This document shows, piece after piece, positions 49,201-61,620 of a DNA stretch of 64,000 nt (position 1 is its first letter; every line of letters begins with the position of its first letter). The notes under the pieces were generated by a model. That model searched no databases and was not told the origin of the DNA. It saw nothing but the letters and a program-made list of their open reading frames with translations. Source of the stretch: Phaseolus vulgaris (lineage: Eukaryota; Streptophyta; Magnoliopsida; Fabales; Fabaceae); assembly GCF_000499845.2 (NCBI RefSeq), contig NC_023756.2, positions 8,787,344 to 8,851,343 on the forward strand. Direction: 5' to 3'. Made by a program: the position numbers and the translations under genes.

Positions 49201-50865
49201 ACTTTATCTGGCTACTACATTCTGTTTTTTGCTCCTCCAAGTCACTAGGTTTCCACCAAGGAAGGTGCAATATCCAGAAGTTGATCTCCTATCCGCAACT
49301 GACCCTGCATAGTCTGCATCAGTATACGCTTCAAGACTTACACTCTTATTTCATTAGACTTACACTCTTATTTCATTTAAATAAAATCCCTCTTCCTGGA
49401 GTCCCTTTAAATACTGAACAATTCTAAGAGCAGCTTGTAAATGAGCCTCCTTTGGTTGGTGCATAAATTGGCATACTAGACTCACAACAAAAGCAATGTC
49501 TCGCCTAATGTGAGAAAAGTAAATAAGTTTGGCAACAAGTGTTTATACATTTCTTTGTCCACTGCAATATCCTCCTCTGCATTTCCCAACTTTATGTTTG
49601 GATCAATAGGAGTACTAGCTGATTTGCAGATTGTCTTCCGTGTTTCATTAAGCAAGTCAATAATATACTTTTGTTGAAATATGAAGATTCCTTTTTTGAA
49701 TGAGCCATTTCAATTCCCAAAAAATATTTAAGTCTTCCCAATGTCTTAATCTCAAATTCTATGCCAAGGCATTGCCTTGACATTTGCTACTCCCTTTTGT
49801 TATTCCTAGTTACTATAATATCATCAACATTCACCAACAATATTGTTACTTCCTTTGAAACTGAATGTTTGATAAATAAAGTATGATCCCGTTAACTTTG
49901 TTTGTAACCGTAACCTTGGTAAATCTACCAAACCATGCTCTTGGGGATTGTTTCAGCCCATACTTTCTTAACTTGCAAACAATTCCAGTAGCAACCTGTC
50001 CTTCATAGCTTGGGGCATTTCCATATATATTTCTTCATCAAGGTATGTAGGAATGAATTCTTCACATCAAACTGCTGCAGATCCCGATCATAATTTGTTG
50101 CTGATGACAATATCACTTTAGGTTTGTGAAAGATTTTGAAAATGGAAACTTACTAGAATATGTTAAAGAGCACATACCTGTGGGCTGGACTGGACATTTT
50201 GCAATCCTCTATCAATTTGGGAAATGTCCATAGTTTCCATTATGAAATGTTCTCATCCATATAGGTGGATTATGTAGCAATAAAGGCTGCAATAGTGATC
50301 AGAGTGGCGCACAATGAAGGATGCAATATGTTTAAGGGGCGCAACAATGAAGGCTGTGTTTTTAGGGTTGATAGACACAGTCAGAGACTCCCAAAGACTA
50401 GGGGCACTGATACCATCTCAAATTTAGAAAGAATAATATATTTATTCTGTTTTTCAATAATGAGGCCATTGGACCTATAAATACATGAGCCTATTGTTTA
50501 TTTTAGGAAATATAGAGAGCTAATTCTAAGGAAACAATCCTTATAATTATGGGATTGTTTTTAAATACATAGTCCTAGTTTTAATAACAAGATACACCTG
50601 TAATAAAGAATAAAAAAAGAAAACTTTCTAGAATACATAGTGAGCAACACAGTTTTGACACTTGCAAACATTCTAACCAAGTTTTAAGAGGACGTAGAAT
50701 TCAATTTATATGTTTCAATTTGAGCAGGAGTTTTAAATAGTTGTTTATTATTTGTTGTACAACAGTTGCTCCTTTGGTTGTATTCAGCTTAAGCATTAAG
50801 TATCATAGGATGTGGTTGTTTTCCTTTGATTGTTCATGTTCTGACCTTTTCCATACACACACACA

Positions 50866-50912
<47 letters not shown>

Positions 50913-53900
50913 TTATGTATAAATGGAATACATCAGCTGAAGTAATACTCACTAACTTTTTCCATCCTTTAAATTGAAGTGTTTTGAATACTAGATGTAA
51001 CAACCATCTTGGGCTTTCACAGGTGAAGAGTGATGTCACCAGGTATCGCTATGGAGATGAGCAACATTTGGATGAGGCATTGAAACGAATATTCCAGTAT
51101 GGCCAAGTATGTTATTTGAATTAATGAATTATCTTTTTTCGTACATATATTTTCTATTTCTCTATTTTCTTATTTTGAGGACTTAAATGAAGCATAAAAG
51201 TCACATCTTTCCTCTTCTCTACTTGTGTGTTTGAAATGAGAACCCACTTCCATGCCTTATTGGGAAAAACCCAAGTCCCACATTATTAGGAGAAAGGAAA
51301 CTATGAATTCAATGTCTGAGTTTCTACAAGTGATGAGGTTTGTTTATATAGACTACAAGAGCTCATCTAACTAATGAAAAAAAATATAATGTGGAATAAA
51401 AACTTAGTATAACACTCAATAATTTTATGCCTTAAATCCAGGAGAGACAAATTTACTGTAATAGTTGTGACTAAAAAAGGAAAGAAAATATACGTTTGGA
51501 TCCTGGCTGTACAAATTAGAGATGCATGATCCTGATTAGCCAAAATAAACACATGATTTTGATTGATCATGATTACCCAAGACAATCACCAACACTCCTC
51601 CTTTAATTTGTATGATAGATATCTATTATACCTAGATTGAATCTAATATTCTTATAGGTGTGCCTTGGAAGAGCTTTAGTTAGAATTTTTCTTTTAGGTT
51701 GAATGATGGTATGTGATCAATCTTTATGATATTATGATTAATCTTTTCCTTTATGAAATGCTTTGATAAATTTCCTCATGCTTTATTCTATTGTGGTGGA
51801 GTGGGTATTTTGCAATGCTAGTGGCAACCTTCTTGTCACATAGTAGTCTCATTGTGTAATCTGTGGGAATCTTGAGTTCATCTAGTACTCTCTCTTCAGC
51901 TAAACTCCTTCACAAGTTTCATGTGTCATGGCTCTATATTTTTCTGCAATACTACTTCTTGCCACCATGGGTTGCTTCTTACTCCTCCAAACGACTATGT
52001 TTCCCATACAAAGAAACAATATCTAGTGGTCAATTTTTTATCTTAAGCACAACCTTCCCAATTTGGGTTTGTATAGACTTCTATGCCCTTATTTGAATTG
52101 TTCTTTGAACTAGGCGCCTTTTCATCGAGGACCTTTGAGGTATTGCAAGATTCTATTCACAACCTTCATGTGAATGTCAATTGGGTTTATCATGAATTGA
52201 CTTACCATGCTGACAACAAACCCAATGCAGGTCTAGTGTGGGTTAGGTAGATTAGTTTTCCAACTAGGCTTTGGTACCTATCTTTTTACCGACTATAGGA
52301 CTTGTATGTGCGAACTTGCATCTTTTTTTGGTTCTATTGGAATGTAAGTTGCCTTGCCTTACACCCTAGCATCCCAGTTTCTTGAAGTTGGTCTAACATT
52401 TACTTAGGTTAAGAGAGATAGATCCCATTCTTAGTTTGGCTACTTTCATCCCTAAGAAGTACTTTAGTTGTTCCAAGTCTTCAACCTCAAACTCTTTAGC
52501 TAATAGTCCCTTTAGGTGCCTAATGTAGTCATGAATATCCCCTATATGATAACTATATCATCAACATTAACAATAAACTTGGTCATCTTTCCTTTTGAAG
52601 AGTGATTGACAAATATGGTAGGGTCTGATTGGCATTGGGTGAATCCATCTTTCTTAACAACTTGAGTCAACATATCAAACTAAGCTCTTGAGGATTGTTT
52701 GAGACCATACAAGGATATTCAAAGCCTACATACCTTATTTGAGGTGCTAGATGATTCAAGTCCTGGTGGAATTGGCATAAACACTTCTTCTAACTCACCA
52801 TTTAGAAAGCCATTCTTTATGTCTAACTAGTGTATTGACCAATCCAGATTTGCAAGTAAGGATAAAATGACTCAACAGAATTAAGTTTGGCCACCACAAC
52901 AAATGTTTCTTCATAGCACACAACATATGATTGGGTGGATCCCTTTGCCACCAATCGGGCTTTGTGCCAATTTAAACTCCTATGACGATCGTATTTAATG
53001 AAAAATATCCACTTTGTAACCAACAGTCTTCTTTCCTTCAGGTAGTATAATGATCTAAAGTTCCATTTTTCACCAATACTTGGATCTTGTTTGTCATAGT
53101 TGCAACCCATTTGGGGTGTAGGAGAGATCTTGAATATTTCTTGGAATTTGGGTGTTATCAAGTGAAGTTGGAAATGCCTTTATCCTTGTGTCAACTTACC
53201 ATATGATACATAACTCTCAATGGGGTGTTGAGTGTAGGTTCTCACCCCTTTTCTCATGGAAATAGGCAAATGTCACCAATATTTTGAGAGACAAATTTAG
53301 AATTGAGAAAGAATTACCTAAGTGAACCTTGTTTCTTGGAGCAGGTTGATTTCATGGTTTGGCTTAGGAGTTGTGTTTGATCCTACCTCCTTTTGGGTTT
53401 TCTTCTTCCTAAAGTAAACCCACATGTCATTATCTTGTGTAGTTGGACCTTGGTTTGGTTCATGAGAGTTTGTTGTCCTTGGTTTTGTTATTTGGATTTC
53501 TTCTAGTGCTTCCAAAGCTATTGAGATAGTTTTTGTAATTCCTTGATGAGGTAGGTTTAGTTATGTTGATCTTTTCTTGTCCCAAAATTTAGAATTTTGA
53601 TACCTCAAGTGTGGTTAGTGTCTTCTCCCCCTAAATTTCAACTTTGGTGTAAAAGGCTAGTTTTTATATAAGTAGCATCCATGATGAGGTAATATCTTTT
53701 GGTTGAGAGAGAGTAACACTTTTTTGGTGAAGTGGGTAGCCAAAACCAATGCATTTAATGGATTTTGGGTCAAGTTTGTCGCAATGAGGATTAGTATCAT
53801 GAACAAATGTTGATCATCCAAATTCCTTTAAGCGGGGTGAGGAGAGCATGCAACTAGTTGGTTTAAAAGTTTGAAAGGTGGCATGTGCGATGTTGATGTT

Positions 53901-56900
53901 AAGAATTTGAGAAGGTGTTCTATTGATGAGATAAGTAACAAATAGTACAACTTGTTCACAATACCATTTTGAGATATTTATAGCCAACATAAGTGGCGTT
54001 GTTACTTAGAAAATGTGTTGGAAGAGGGTGGTTCTTGTCGCAATGATCACCAAAGGAAAACAACACTCGGTAATGGAGGATAAGGGCACGCAATAGTCTT
54101 AGGTAGTGTTCACCTAAGAGAAATTAGAGCCTTTTGCAGATCATGGGTACTGTACACTTGAAAGAAAAAATTAGGGCCTTCTCGGAAAAAAAAAACCTTA
54201 ACTACTGATAGCATATAAAAAGTGTTATCTGAATGTTGTGTGTTATTTATACCAATTTACGGAATCAATTACAATAAATTCTTTGTCTAATAATTAGGAA
54301 TCAATGATCCTTGTAACAACTAATAACTAATTATATTCTAACATAAAGTAATTTATAATGACACCAAATTATAATTTTTATTTTGCTTTTAATAATGTCC
54401 AAGTATGTTTCCTAGTTTGGATTTTCCGAATGCTTTTATATATTATGTTTTATAAATTTTTATAATATTTAGATATGTATCTCGCACATATCTTTTCTTA
54501 TATATTTTAGAATAATTATATCACTTATTAAGTACATATTGTATCTGAACATGTATCATGTTCATGCATCAAATAAGCCTTTATTTCATGTGGGATTTGA
54601 TCTTTCTTTTGCAAATGGTAATATGTTCTTTAGTTCCAAAACATCATATCAATTTTATTTGTCTTTTGTTTCAGGGAGGAGGAATACCAAGGAGAAGTGC
54701 TCCTGTTCTACAACTGATTCGAGAAGAAGTATGTTTGTCAATTTTACATTTATTCACCAATCAATTCTAATATTTAAGTCTCATTATGAACATATTTGTT
54801 CATATTAGTGACAACATCCGTTGCAAATACAGGAAAATAAAAGAATAGCATATACCTCATTTTACTTCAAAAGAAAATTTTGTAGAATGTATTAACTTGT
54901 TGTGGAAAATAGGTCAAAACATAAGAAGAAAAAGTTAAATTGTGTTTTAAAATTTTCAAAAACTTTTCTTAAAGCTTTGTCTGATTGACGTAAACAAATA
55001 AAGTTTATACTTGACAAACGATTTGTGTGGTAGTTTTCTTAAGAGATTGCATCCGATGAAGAATGGTAGACACAACTATAAGTTTGACAGATGAACTATT
55101 TAAAAATGCTTTCCAAAAGACTTATTTTCATAAAACTCTCCTTTGATTAGTTGCAGATAAATAACAATACAATGTGAGTTTAAGAAAGACTTACTCAAGG
55201 TATTTTTATGTTAGTTTGTCTGATAATCAAGACTACATCTAGTTCCTGGTCAACAGAATCAAGTTTCAATAAGAGTAACTACGAAGATACAAGTGAGTAT
55301 TGTTTAGACCTCAACCAATCTTGTCTAAAACAACACGAGTATTCTTTGGACACTCGATCACTCCTAGTTAACAACCCTAAGTTTTGTTTGGAACACAATC
55401 ACCCTTAGCTAGGATCAAGTTTTGTTTGGAACACAACCACTCTTGGCTAAAACTGAGTATTGTTTGGAATGCAATCACTCATTGTTAAAACTAAGTATTG
55501 TTTGGAGCGCAAACACTCTTGTCTAAAATCGAGTATTGTTTGGAATTCGGTCACTCTTGGTTAAACCACCGAGTATTGTTTGAAACACAGCTACTTTGAA
55601 GACTAGGTATTGTTTGGACAACAACCACTTTTAGCTAAAACAAAAAGGTTTACAAAGAGAGTGATCTAGGAGAACACAAGTTTGTTCACTAGAAAGAGAG
55701 GTTACGCTTTCTACGTATACAAGGTTTATGCACTCTTCTAGATGGCTATGAACACAAATTGTGTTCATCGTCACAATTACAAGGCTAAGGATTTCTAAAG
55801 ATTAAAAGAGCTTGTTCTCATTCTTGTTGCAAGATTTTCATCAATCTTCCATTTTCGAAAATATATTCCTTATATAGAGATGAGAACAAAAAAGCCATTC
55901 ATGATGAGGGTCTTCTTCTATTACTGCTTCTTCTTGCGTCTGAGCACGCTTGAAGCGTTGGGACACAATTAAATGCTCTTGTCTTTAGCATTAAATGCGT
56001 GAGGCTTCTTTGGCAACACTACTGGAACACGATAGAGCTTCACAGGCCTAGGCAGGTTGCTTTTTTCGACCTTTTAAGAAAAGTTCGAGGTCTGATACAA
56101 CTAGCTAACTCTCTAGCACATATATCCCGTCTTTTCCAAAAAAGTTGTTTGCGTGTAGTAACTTTCAGCACATTCTTCAAGGGATCTTTGATATTGAAAA
56201 AAACGTTGCGAGATCCTCTTGACATAATGAAGAAACGAACATTCTCTACAAGCATAAAATAGGCATTTATAAGTTTGATGGACACCATGAAATGCTCAAG
56301 GTTTGAGTTGTCAGAGAGACAAAGTATACTCACTCGCATTTGTTCAAGCAAAAGTTTTATCTAATGAAGAGCATGCTTAAGGCTTTTGCACATGTTAAAC
56401 CGCACAACTTGTGTTTGTTAGGCTAAACTAAACATTTGCATCCGATATGATGTGATGTTAACCAAATTATATTTTATACTTTATTGTTCAAGTACAAAAT
56501 TAAAACTAATCAAAGGGTGTGTTAAACTTTGATCTAACACTTACATAGTACTAGTTCATGTCCATCCTTCTATATATATCATGAAAATTTGAAGTTTCAT
56601 TCATATTCTTTTGTCTACCTTGGCTTCATTTGTCTATCATTCTATTAGTTTATCATGGAGTCTTGTTTATATCTTAAGCTTTAACCTCTATCCTTATCCC
56701 CTTACCCATAGGCCACCTCAGAGTGACCTCAGCACTCTGAGTACCCTCTCATAAGATTCATTTTAATTAAACTCAAGCACCCGGGTTGGCTTTTGAGCAC
56801 CATCAGATTCAACTAAATTTCTTGTGTTGTCTCAGTATTTTTGTTGGTTCAGGGTATAAAAGCTACAGGTAATTCTTTGATTAATTCACTTCTTGGTGCA

Positions 56901-59168
56901 TTTAGATTGGCATTGAAAGTATATTTTAAACCACTTGAAATTTAGTAATTTAAAGCCAAAATAGGAGTTGTTTTGAATTCTTTTTATTTCTACACATTTG
57001 GTGCTTGTGCTATCTTTTTGTTAACCACTCCATCTTTTATAGAACGTATCTATTATTTTAAATGTTTCAAGATTTTTCTGTGAATGAGTACTGCCAATAG
57101 ACAGGCTCTAGTCTCCAGCAGCTATTCTTTGTTCTAAGATTGGGTCCCGTCAATATTGTTTTTCCATTTAAGTAGAATGGCCTACCTAATCCGTTTTGGT
57201 TGCTCAAACTTTTGTCATTAGTACAAAAACCCTCTATTGTAAGATTCTATAAGGGATTCCATAACCCATTTTAGTTGCTCAAGCTTTTGGTAATATTCTG
57301 AACGCATCAAGCATATTATTTTTGGGATCATTGTTTTATTAGACTCTTTTCATTCCCCTATTAATCCTGTTTCTTGATGTGGTTATATCTTAGGTCACAC
57401 AAGATGGTAAATACTGTCTGGTTTTGGTTTTTGAGGCCAAGGCTCTGCAGTTGTCAGATTTTGAACCAAGACAGGTATTCCGCTATGTTTCCTGGAGCTT
57501 ATGTTTTAATTAAATAAATTTTGTATTAATTTTTATGCATGTTCGTGAAGATGATGGGACTATTTGGATCTTCGAGAGAGCACAAGTGCTAGAAACTAGA
57601 TAGCTCGTGAGGTCTTTTCCTTGTACTCTATTTGGCAGGGCGGGATGGGGAATTTAAAAGAACTCAGAAGAGAAAATAAAAATAGAAGAATCAAAGAACA
57701 GGAATACCACAACCTAAATCTCATTGCCTTAAATTAATTTGACATATGTGGGTTTTAGAATTATACTTGTAATGTTTTTGGCAGCAGGTTTGGGTTATAT
57801 TTCAGCTTGTCTACCCAGAGCGGTGTCCAGTATTCTGTTAAAATTTATATATTTTAATACGTGTTAACAATGAGACTTACTACTTAATGAATAATATTTT
57901 GCATATGTTGATCATATTTGTTTCGTAATATTAACTATATACTATTTAATCTACCAAAAAAAGACCCTGTCAAAAAATTTAGTTGGGTAGGGAGTAAGAT
58001 AAACCGATCCCAACCTGAGATATCCAAAACAGAGTAACATCCGGACGAGTGGGAAATATTGGTCAGAAGAATTTGGGTATAATGATGGCTAGTTAAACAT
58101 TCTATAATACGAAGAATAGTTATGAACCCAATAGGCCATTTTTCATGGGGTGATGAAGAGAGGAACCCAATTGATAAAAAGATAATAAAAAAAGAAACCT
58201 CAACTCCTCGGGGTTTATGCTGCACTTTATTAACTCCAAAATGGCATAGAAGTTAAAGCAATTCTCAAGAGATAAAACGTACTTTTCATAACAGGTTATC
58301 CCTATGCTATTCATAACCAAACCATATTATACACTGACAGAAAGCTCTAATTTAACTTTGGCCTACCACTGCTTTCGAAATTTAATTAATTCATTTCATA
58401 TTTACTGCAATTCTTAAATCCTCAAGGGTTTTAATATCAAAATATATTGATGCTAACTATTTCTCAATCTTCAATTGTTCAGGCCAAATTTGCTTCATTC
58501 TTTGGGCCAGGAATTACAGCTGAAATTGGTGAGTTTGAAAAATCAAACTTTGCTTGTGTGCTAAATTGCTGATACTTAAAATTAGTCTAAAAAATGAGAC
58601 TAGTGTGTGCTAGTATTTAAAATTGCTAAACTGCTTGTATGCTAATCTTCATTTGGTCGCTACGGTGGTTCCATTTTAATTTCTAGTCTCTAAATGAGAA
58701 AATTGTAATTTAGTCCCAACACATGCATAGAAATTAGGTTTTGGTCCTAGTCATTAACATTGTTATTAATGTGGCTAACAATGATGGTGTTAACATTGCT
58801 ACCAAACATTTTTGGAGTGTAAAACTGGTATAAAAATTCTGACTGTAAACTTGCTATACATTTCAGAAAATTTTGTAACTGTGTTAGTAGCAGAAGCAGC
58901 ATTTAACCGTGGTAATAATAGGGACCAAAACTTCAAGTCATGTGTAGGTACCAAAACTTTCAATTTTCTTGTATAAGGACGAAAACTTAAAATGAGGAAA
59001 ACTATAGAAACTAAGTGAATAGTTTAATGCATTAAAATGCAAAGTGTGACAATGTGTAGCAAGAGTGAATACATTCTGACATAATAATTGGGTGCAGGTA
59101 AGGGCGAAAAGGACTTATATGAGGTTCGACTTATCTCCGCTACAGACCCCAATACTTCACCTTCATGA
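46294..59168 (+). CDS. nuclear gene for a chloroplast membrane protein, DUF2854 / slr0575-like, nine exons
   Basis: Exons: 46294-46539, 47522-47568, 47656-47758, 47948-48034, 51023-51106, 54675-54728, 57394-57474, 58483-58528, 59098-59168. All have GT-AG borders with agreeing phases, giving 272 residues. The ATG at 46294 is the first in frame; upstream frame extensions have only non-ATG codons. Residues 1-80 are Ser/Arg-rich and acid-poor, like a chloroplast transit peptide. Two membrane segments follow: VSFGVIGLGVGLSLLSYGFG (83-102) and SALMLTYGFPLAIIGMALK (114-132). Then comes a soluble domain with YAELKPVPCLTYSDAQLLQE, RYRYGDEQHLDEALKRIFQY, GGGIPRRSAPVLQLIREE, YCLVLVFEAKAL and FFGPGITAEIGKGEKDLYEV. 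From memory this matches the cyanobacterial/plant DUF2854 (slr0575-like) thylakoid family; its biochemical role is unknown to me. Introns 4 and 5 carry antisense copia elements. No coding damage is seen. Confidence 0.9.
48631..48867 (-). repeat. 3' LTR of the intron-4 copia element
   Basis: 237 bp, a direct copy of 50416-50660. In element orientation it starts TATCAAAACCGTG (TG mutated to TA) and ends CTAAATTTGAGA. Confidence 0.85.
48923..49800 (-). pseudogene. copia reverse transcriptase / RNase H remnant
   Basis: The minus strand carries LKYFLGIEMAHSKKESSYF (late RT) at ~49670-49750. At 48923-49117 it carries RNase H: LYCNNKFAISIAHNPMQHDR, TKHIEMDKHFIKEKL, and QLANILTKGL before the stop. 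Between these, stops and frame changes break the frame. These are diagnostic copia RT/RNase H blocks; the copy is dead. Confidence 0.88.
50403..50415 (-). other. primer-binding site of the intron-4 copia element
   Basis: The minus strand reads TGGTATCAGTGCC, complementary to the 3' end of initiator tRNA-Met, immediately inside the 5' LTR. Confidence 0.85.
50416..50660 (-). repeat. 5' LTR of the intron-4 copia element
   Basis: 245 bp. In element orientation it starts TGTCAAAACTGTG and ends CTAAATTTGAGA directly before the primer site. Confidence 0.85.
50853..50912. repeat. compound (CA)n(TA)n microsatellite in intron 4
   Basis: Alternating acac and atat runs lie about 110 bases upstream of exon 5. 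Such tracts are length-variable. Confidence 0.9.
51242..54100 (-). mobile_element. Ty1-copia remnant in intron 5, antisense, 5'-truncated
   Basis: A 3' LTR is placed at ~51242-51594. Its inner edge in element orientation is a polypurine tract (aaaggaggag) followed by TGTTGGTGATTGTC, and a TATA-like tctatataaac lies inside. Upstream in element direction are RT (52823-53161), a linker and integrase-tail-like sequence up to ~54100. No 5' LTR or primer site was found. The left edge follows intron sequence that is also present in the decayed exon-5 copies at 22.7 and 25.0 kb. Confidence 0.75.
52823..53161 (-). pseudogene. copia reverse transcriptase N-terminal remnant
   Basis: Reads VTKWIFFIKYDRHRSLNWHK and ARLVAKGSTQSYVVCYEETF, then VVVAKLNSVESFYPYL. 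This is the copia RT entry block (KW.F..K...G....KARLVAKG.TQ..G.DY.ETF.PV.K). Typical conserved positions are altered (VVCYEETF for a GIDYEETF-type block) and the frame ends early. Confidence 0.85.
55295..55640. repeat. ~38-42 bp minisatellite in intron 6 (about nine units)
   Basis: Units of the type gagtattgtttggaacacaa followed by ccactcttggctaaaac start near 55295, 55337, 55379, 55417, 55455, 55493, 55531, 55571 and 55606. The central units are exactly 38 bp apart; the outer ones are longer and more diverged. It is non-coding in the + direction and removed with the intron. Confidence 0.88.
55641..57393. other. rest of intron 6, probable repeat-derived sequence
   Basis: The stretch 55640-56560 has unusual composition for an intron (for example cttgaagcgttgggacacaa, ttaaatgcgtgaggcttctt) and looks element-derived, but no domain or terminus was recognised. 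The 3' part up to exon 7 looks like ordinary T-rich intron. Confidence 0.4.
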
Positions 59169-61620
59169 AGCTCTGGACCATTTGATCCTCTTCCTTGTCT
59201 CATGTATGTAAAAATGTTATGTTCAAAAGTATCGAGTTATTATTTAATCAACTGTAAATTTTGACATTAAAAGAAAATAAAAATAGCAATTTAAAAGTGA
59301 CTAGTAACTGAATATCACATTATTTATGCTATTTAACATTTGATATAAAACTTGGAAACTAGTTTGAGAATTGTTTAAAACATGGCATGTCAAATTGTTC
59401 GATTTCGGCAATTTGGTAATAGCATTTTCTTCCTGCACTCAAAAAGTTTTTTCTCTCACCCTATCATACAAATGTGTTTCTCTCCTAACTAAAATAAACT
59501 ATTAGTTCTAGAGATGAGTTGAGTACAGTTTAAATTTGACTTTTAAAAACTTCAGGTAATTATGTGTAATAGTTATTGACAGAGGGTTGTCGAAAAGTTT
59601 TATAAAGAAATTTACAAATCTTTTCAAAAATGTTTTATGTTGTCACGAACACAAGGGCACATGTAACATGTCATAGATGGAGGCACTGAATGCTTTGTTT
59701 TTATACTTGTTTACACACCTCGGTTATGTCTAGTTTATCAGTGTCAATGACAGAAGTTTCTAGATATAAGTGATAGTCAAAATGTATCTCTTTTAACTTA
59801 AGATCATAGAAGTTCAAACACTATGATTGTAACTCGGTCCATTTTTTCTCTTGACAATTTTTTCAACTACAATTTAACTCTTTATTTGTGACTTAATTTA
59901 TCTAATTTCATCACAAGACAATTATACAACCTATAACAATATTTCTTTCAATAATAATTTGTCCTAGTGAAGACTTTCCTCTTTATCCTATGACAAATCC
60001 TCTTTATTAACAACGAAACTTAAAGGTTGACTGAAAATTTTTCTACTAACCAAGCTTCATATAAAAGCTTTTTTATCCTCTCCTAAGGAAGGTTTGAGAT
60101 TTACTCATCAAGCCTTTTTTTTTCTCTAGTTGTGAAAGTCACCTTCTCATGTACTTGGTCAAAACTAAAGCCCAAATACATCTTCCAAAAAATCCTAAAA
60201 AAATTTACAAAAAAATATGTATACCTATATAACTTTCGCAAAATTAAGAAGAAAGAAAATTTATAATATTTTATCATAGAGTTTTCTCCTTTGAAGTTTC
60301 ATCTTCTTCTTTCCTTTTAATTGTGGCCCTTTTTAAGAAGGGTGAAATATATTTTCATTGAATTCTGTTTGAGTTTATTTTCTCAAAATATCTTGTTTAT
60401 TACAAGAGTCAATACTTATTTATAGAATGAGGTTCAGTGAGCTTAGTGTGTGGAGAAAAATTCAAAATTCAAATTAAACATGTGTAGGCACCTATTTCAT
60501 GTCACTAAAAGCAGATCTAAGAGAGTTATGCTTTCACATTTAAGCATGTGCTTAATATGGAGAGTGTGATCACATGTCTCCTCTAGCTAGGGTTTCTAGG
60601 AGTCTAAGCTAGGTTATTTTTCTTGGGCCAGAAACTCAATTTATTACATTTAATCATGTCTTATAAAAGACTAAAAAAAAGAATACTTGATATTTTAGTC
60701 TATGCTCAAGTATTCTTCTCTTGAGGATCCTTTGAGGAATAAAAGAATGTGTCTGACCAAGTTTGGAGTCCTATGTATGTTTTGGTCATCCTCCTAAAAG
60801 GTTTGGTTGGTTTAGTATGTCCTCTGTCAATCAGAATTTCATCAGGATAGAAGAAGATGAAGTTTCATGGAGAAAGACTCTCCGCTTAAAGAATAAAATA
60901 TTAGGATTTTCTTTCTTCTTCTTAGTCTAGTATAAATTGTATAGGTGTATATTTTTTTCTTTAAATTGTAGGATTTTGTGTAAACATAAGTATACCACTT
61001 TTAGGTATTAATAGTCCTCCGATAATGCACGAGGAAGCTACAACATAAGAAGAGCTTGAAGAGCGAGGAAAGACACCTTTCTTGGTTTTTGACAAAATTT
61101 CCCTCAATAGTGTGAAAAATTGTCATTAGTTATCATTTTATAGTTTTAGTCCCACACTGTAACAATAATTTCATATTTTTTGTAAATTTTCACAATATAT
61201 TCCAAAAATATATATTAGTAAGAGTTATACATCAGGATATAGAATTATTCATATATTTTATACATTTATTAAATTTTATTTATTAAATTTTTCATGAGTC
61301 AGTTTTAAAAAAGATTTTTCAAAATCTTCCTGAACATCTCTTGTTGAGTAGGTTTTGCTTCTATTTGTACCACATGTACAAATCAAAGGAAAACACACAA
61401 AAATTTGAGATCTTTATAAGCCTTAAAATAAATAAATAAATGAAACAATATATAAAAAAAAAAGTACAATAATGTATAATTCAAAATAGACAAAAGATTA
61501 ATAGAACACACATAAGTTTATTAAGATTAATATAAAAAGAGCTCAACCTCACTCCCTCCTTACTTTTAATTGGAGAGATACCTAGAAGCATAGTTATAAA
61601 TGCTCTTAGGAAATTCAAAA
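59169..61620. other. downstream spacer
   Basis: Begins with the 3' untranslated region of the nine-exon gene. No other gene was recognised. A small perfect inverted repeat (agaatacttga at 60680-60690, tcaagtattct at 60706-60716) lies in a segment that resembles 44200-44270, so it is a dispersed repeat. Confidence 0.5.

Larger units (their letters stand above)
48631..50660 (-). mobile_element. Ty1-copia element in intron 4, antisense, internally deleted, TSD CTTGC
   Basis: Two direct LTRs (48631-48867 and 50416-50660) bound a 1.55 kb interior. The whole is flanked by the perfect 5 bp repeat CTTGC at 48626-48630 and 50661-50665. On the minus strand a primer site TGGTATCAGTGCC abuts the 5' LTR (right), and a polypurine tract (gagcttgaggtggag) abuts the 3' LTR (left). 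Only RT and RNase H remnants remain; gag, protease and integrase are missing. LTRs differ by several substitutions and small indels, so the insertion is not very recent. Confidence 0.92.

Noticed and set aside
50741..51039. Frames with alternating Thr-His or Cys-Val repeats
   Set aside because: They read through the CA/TA microsatellite in intron 4.
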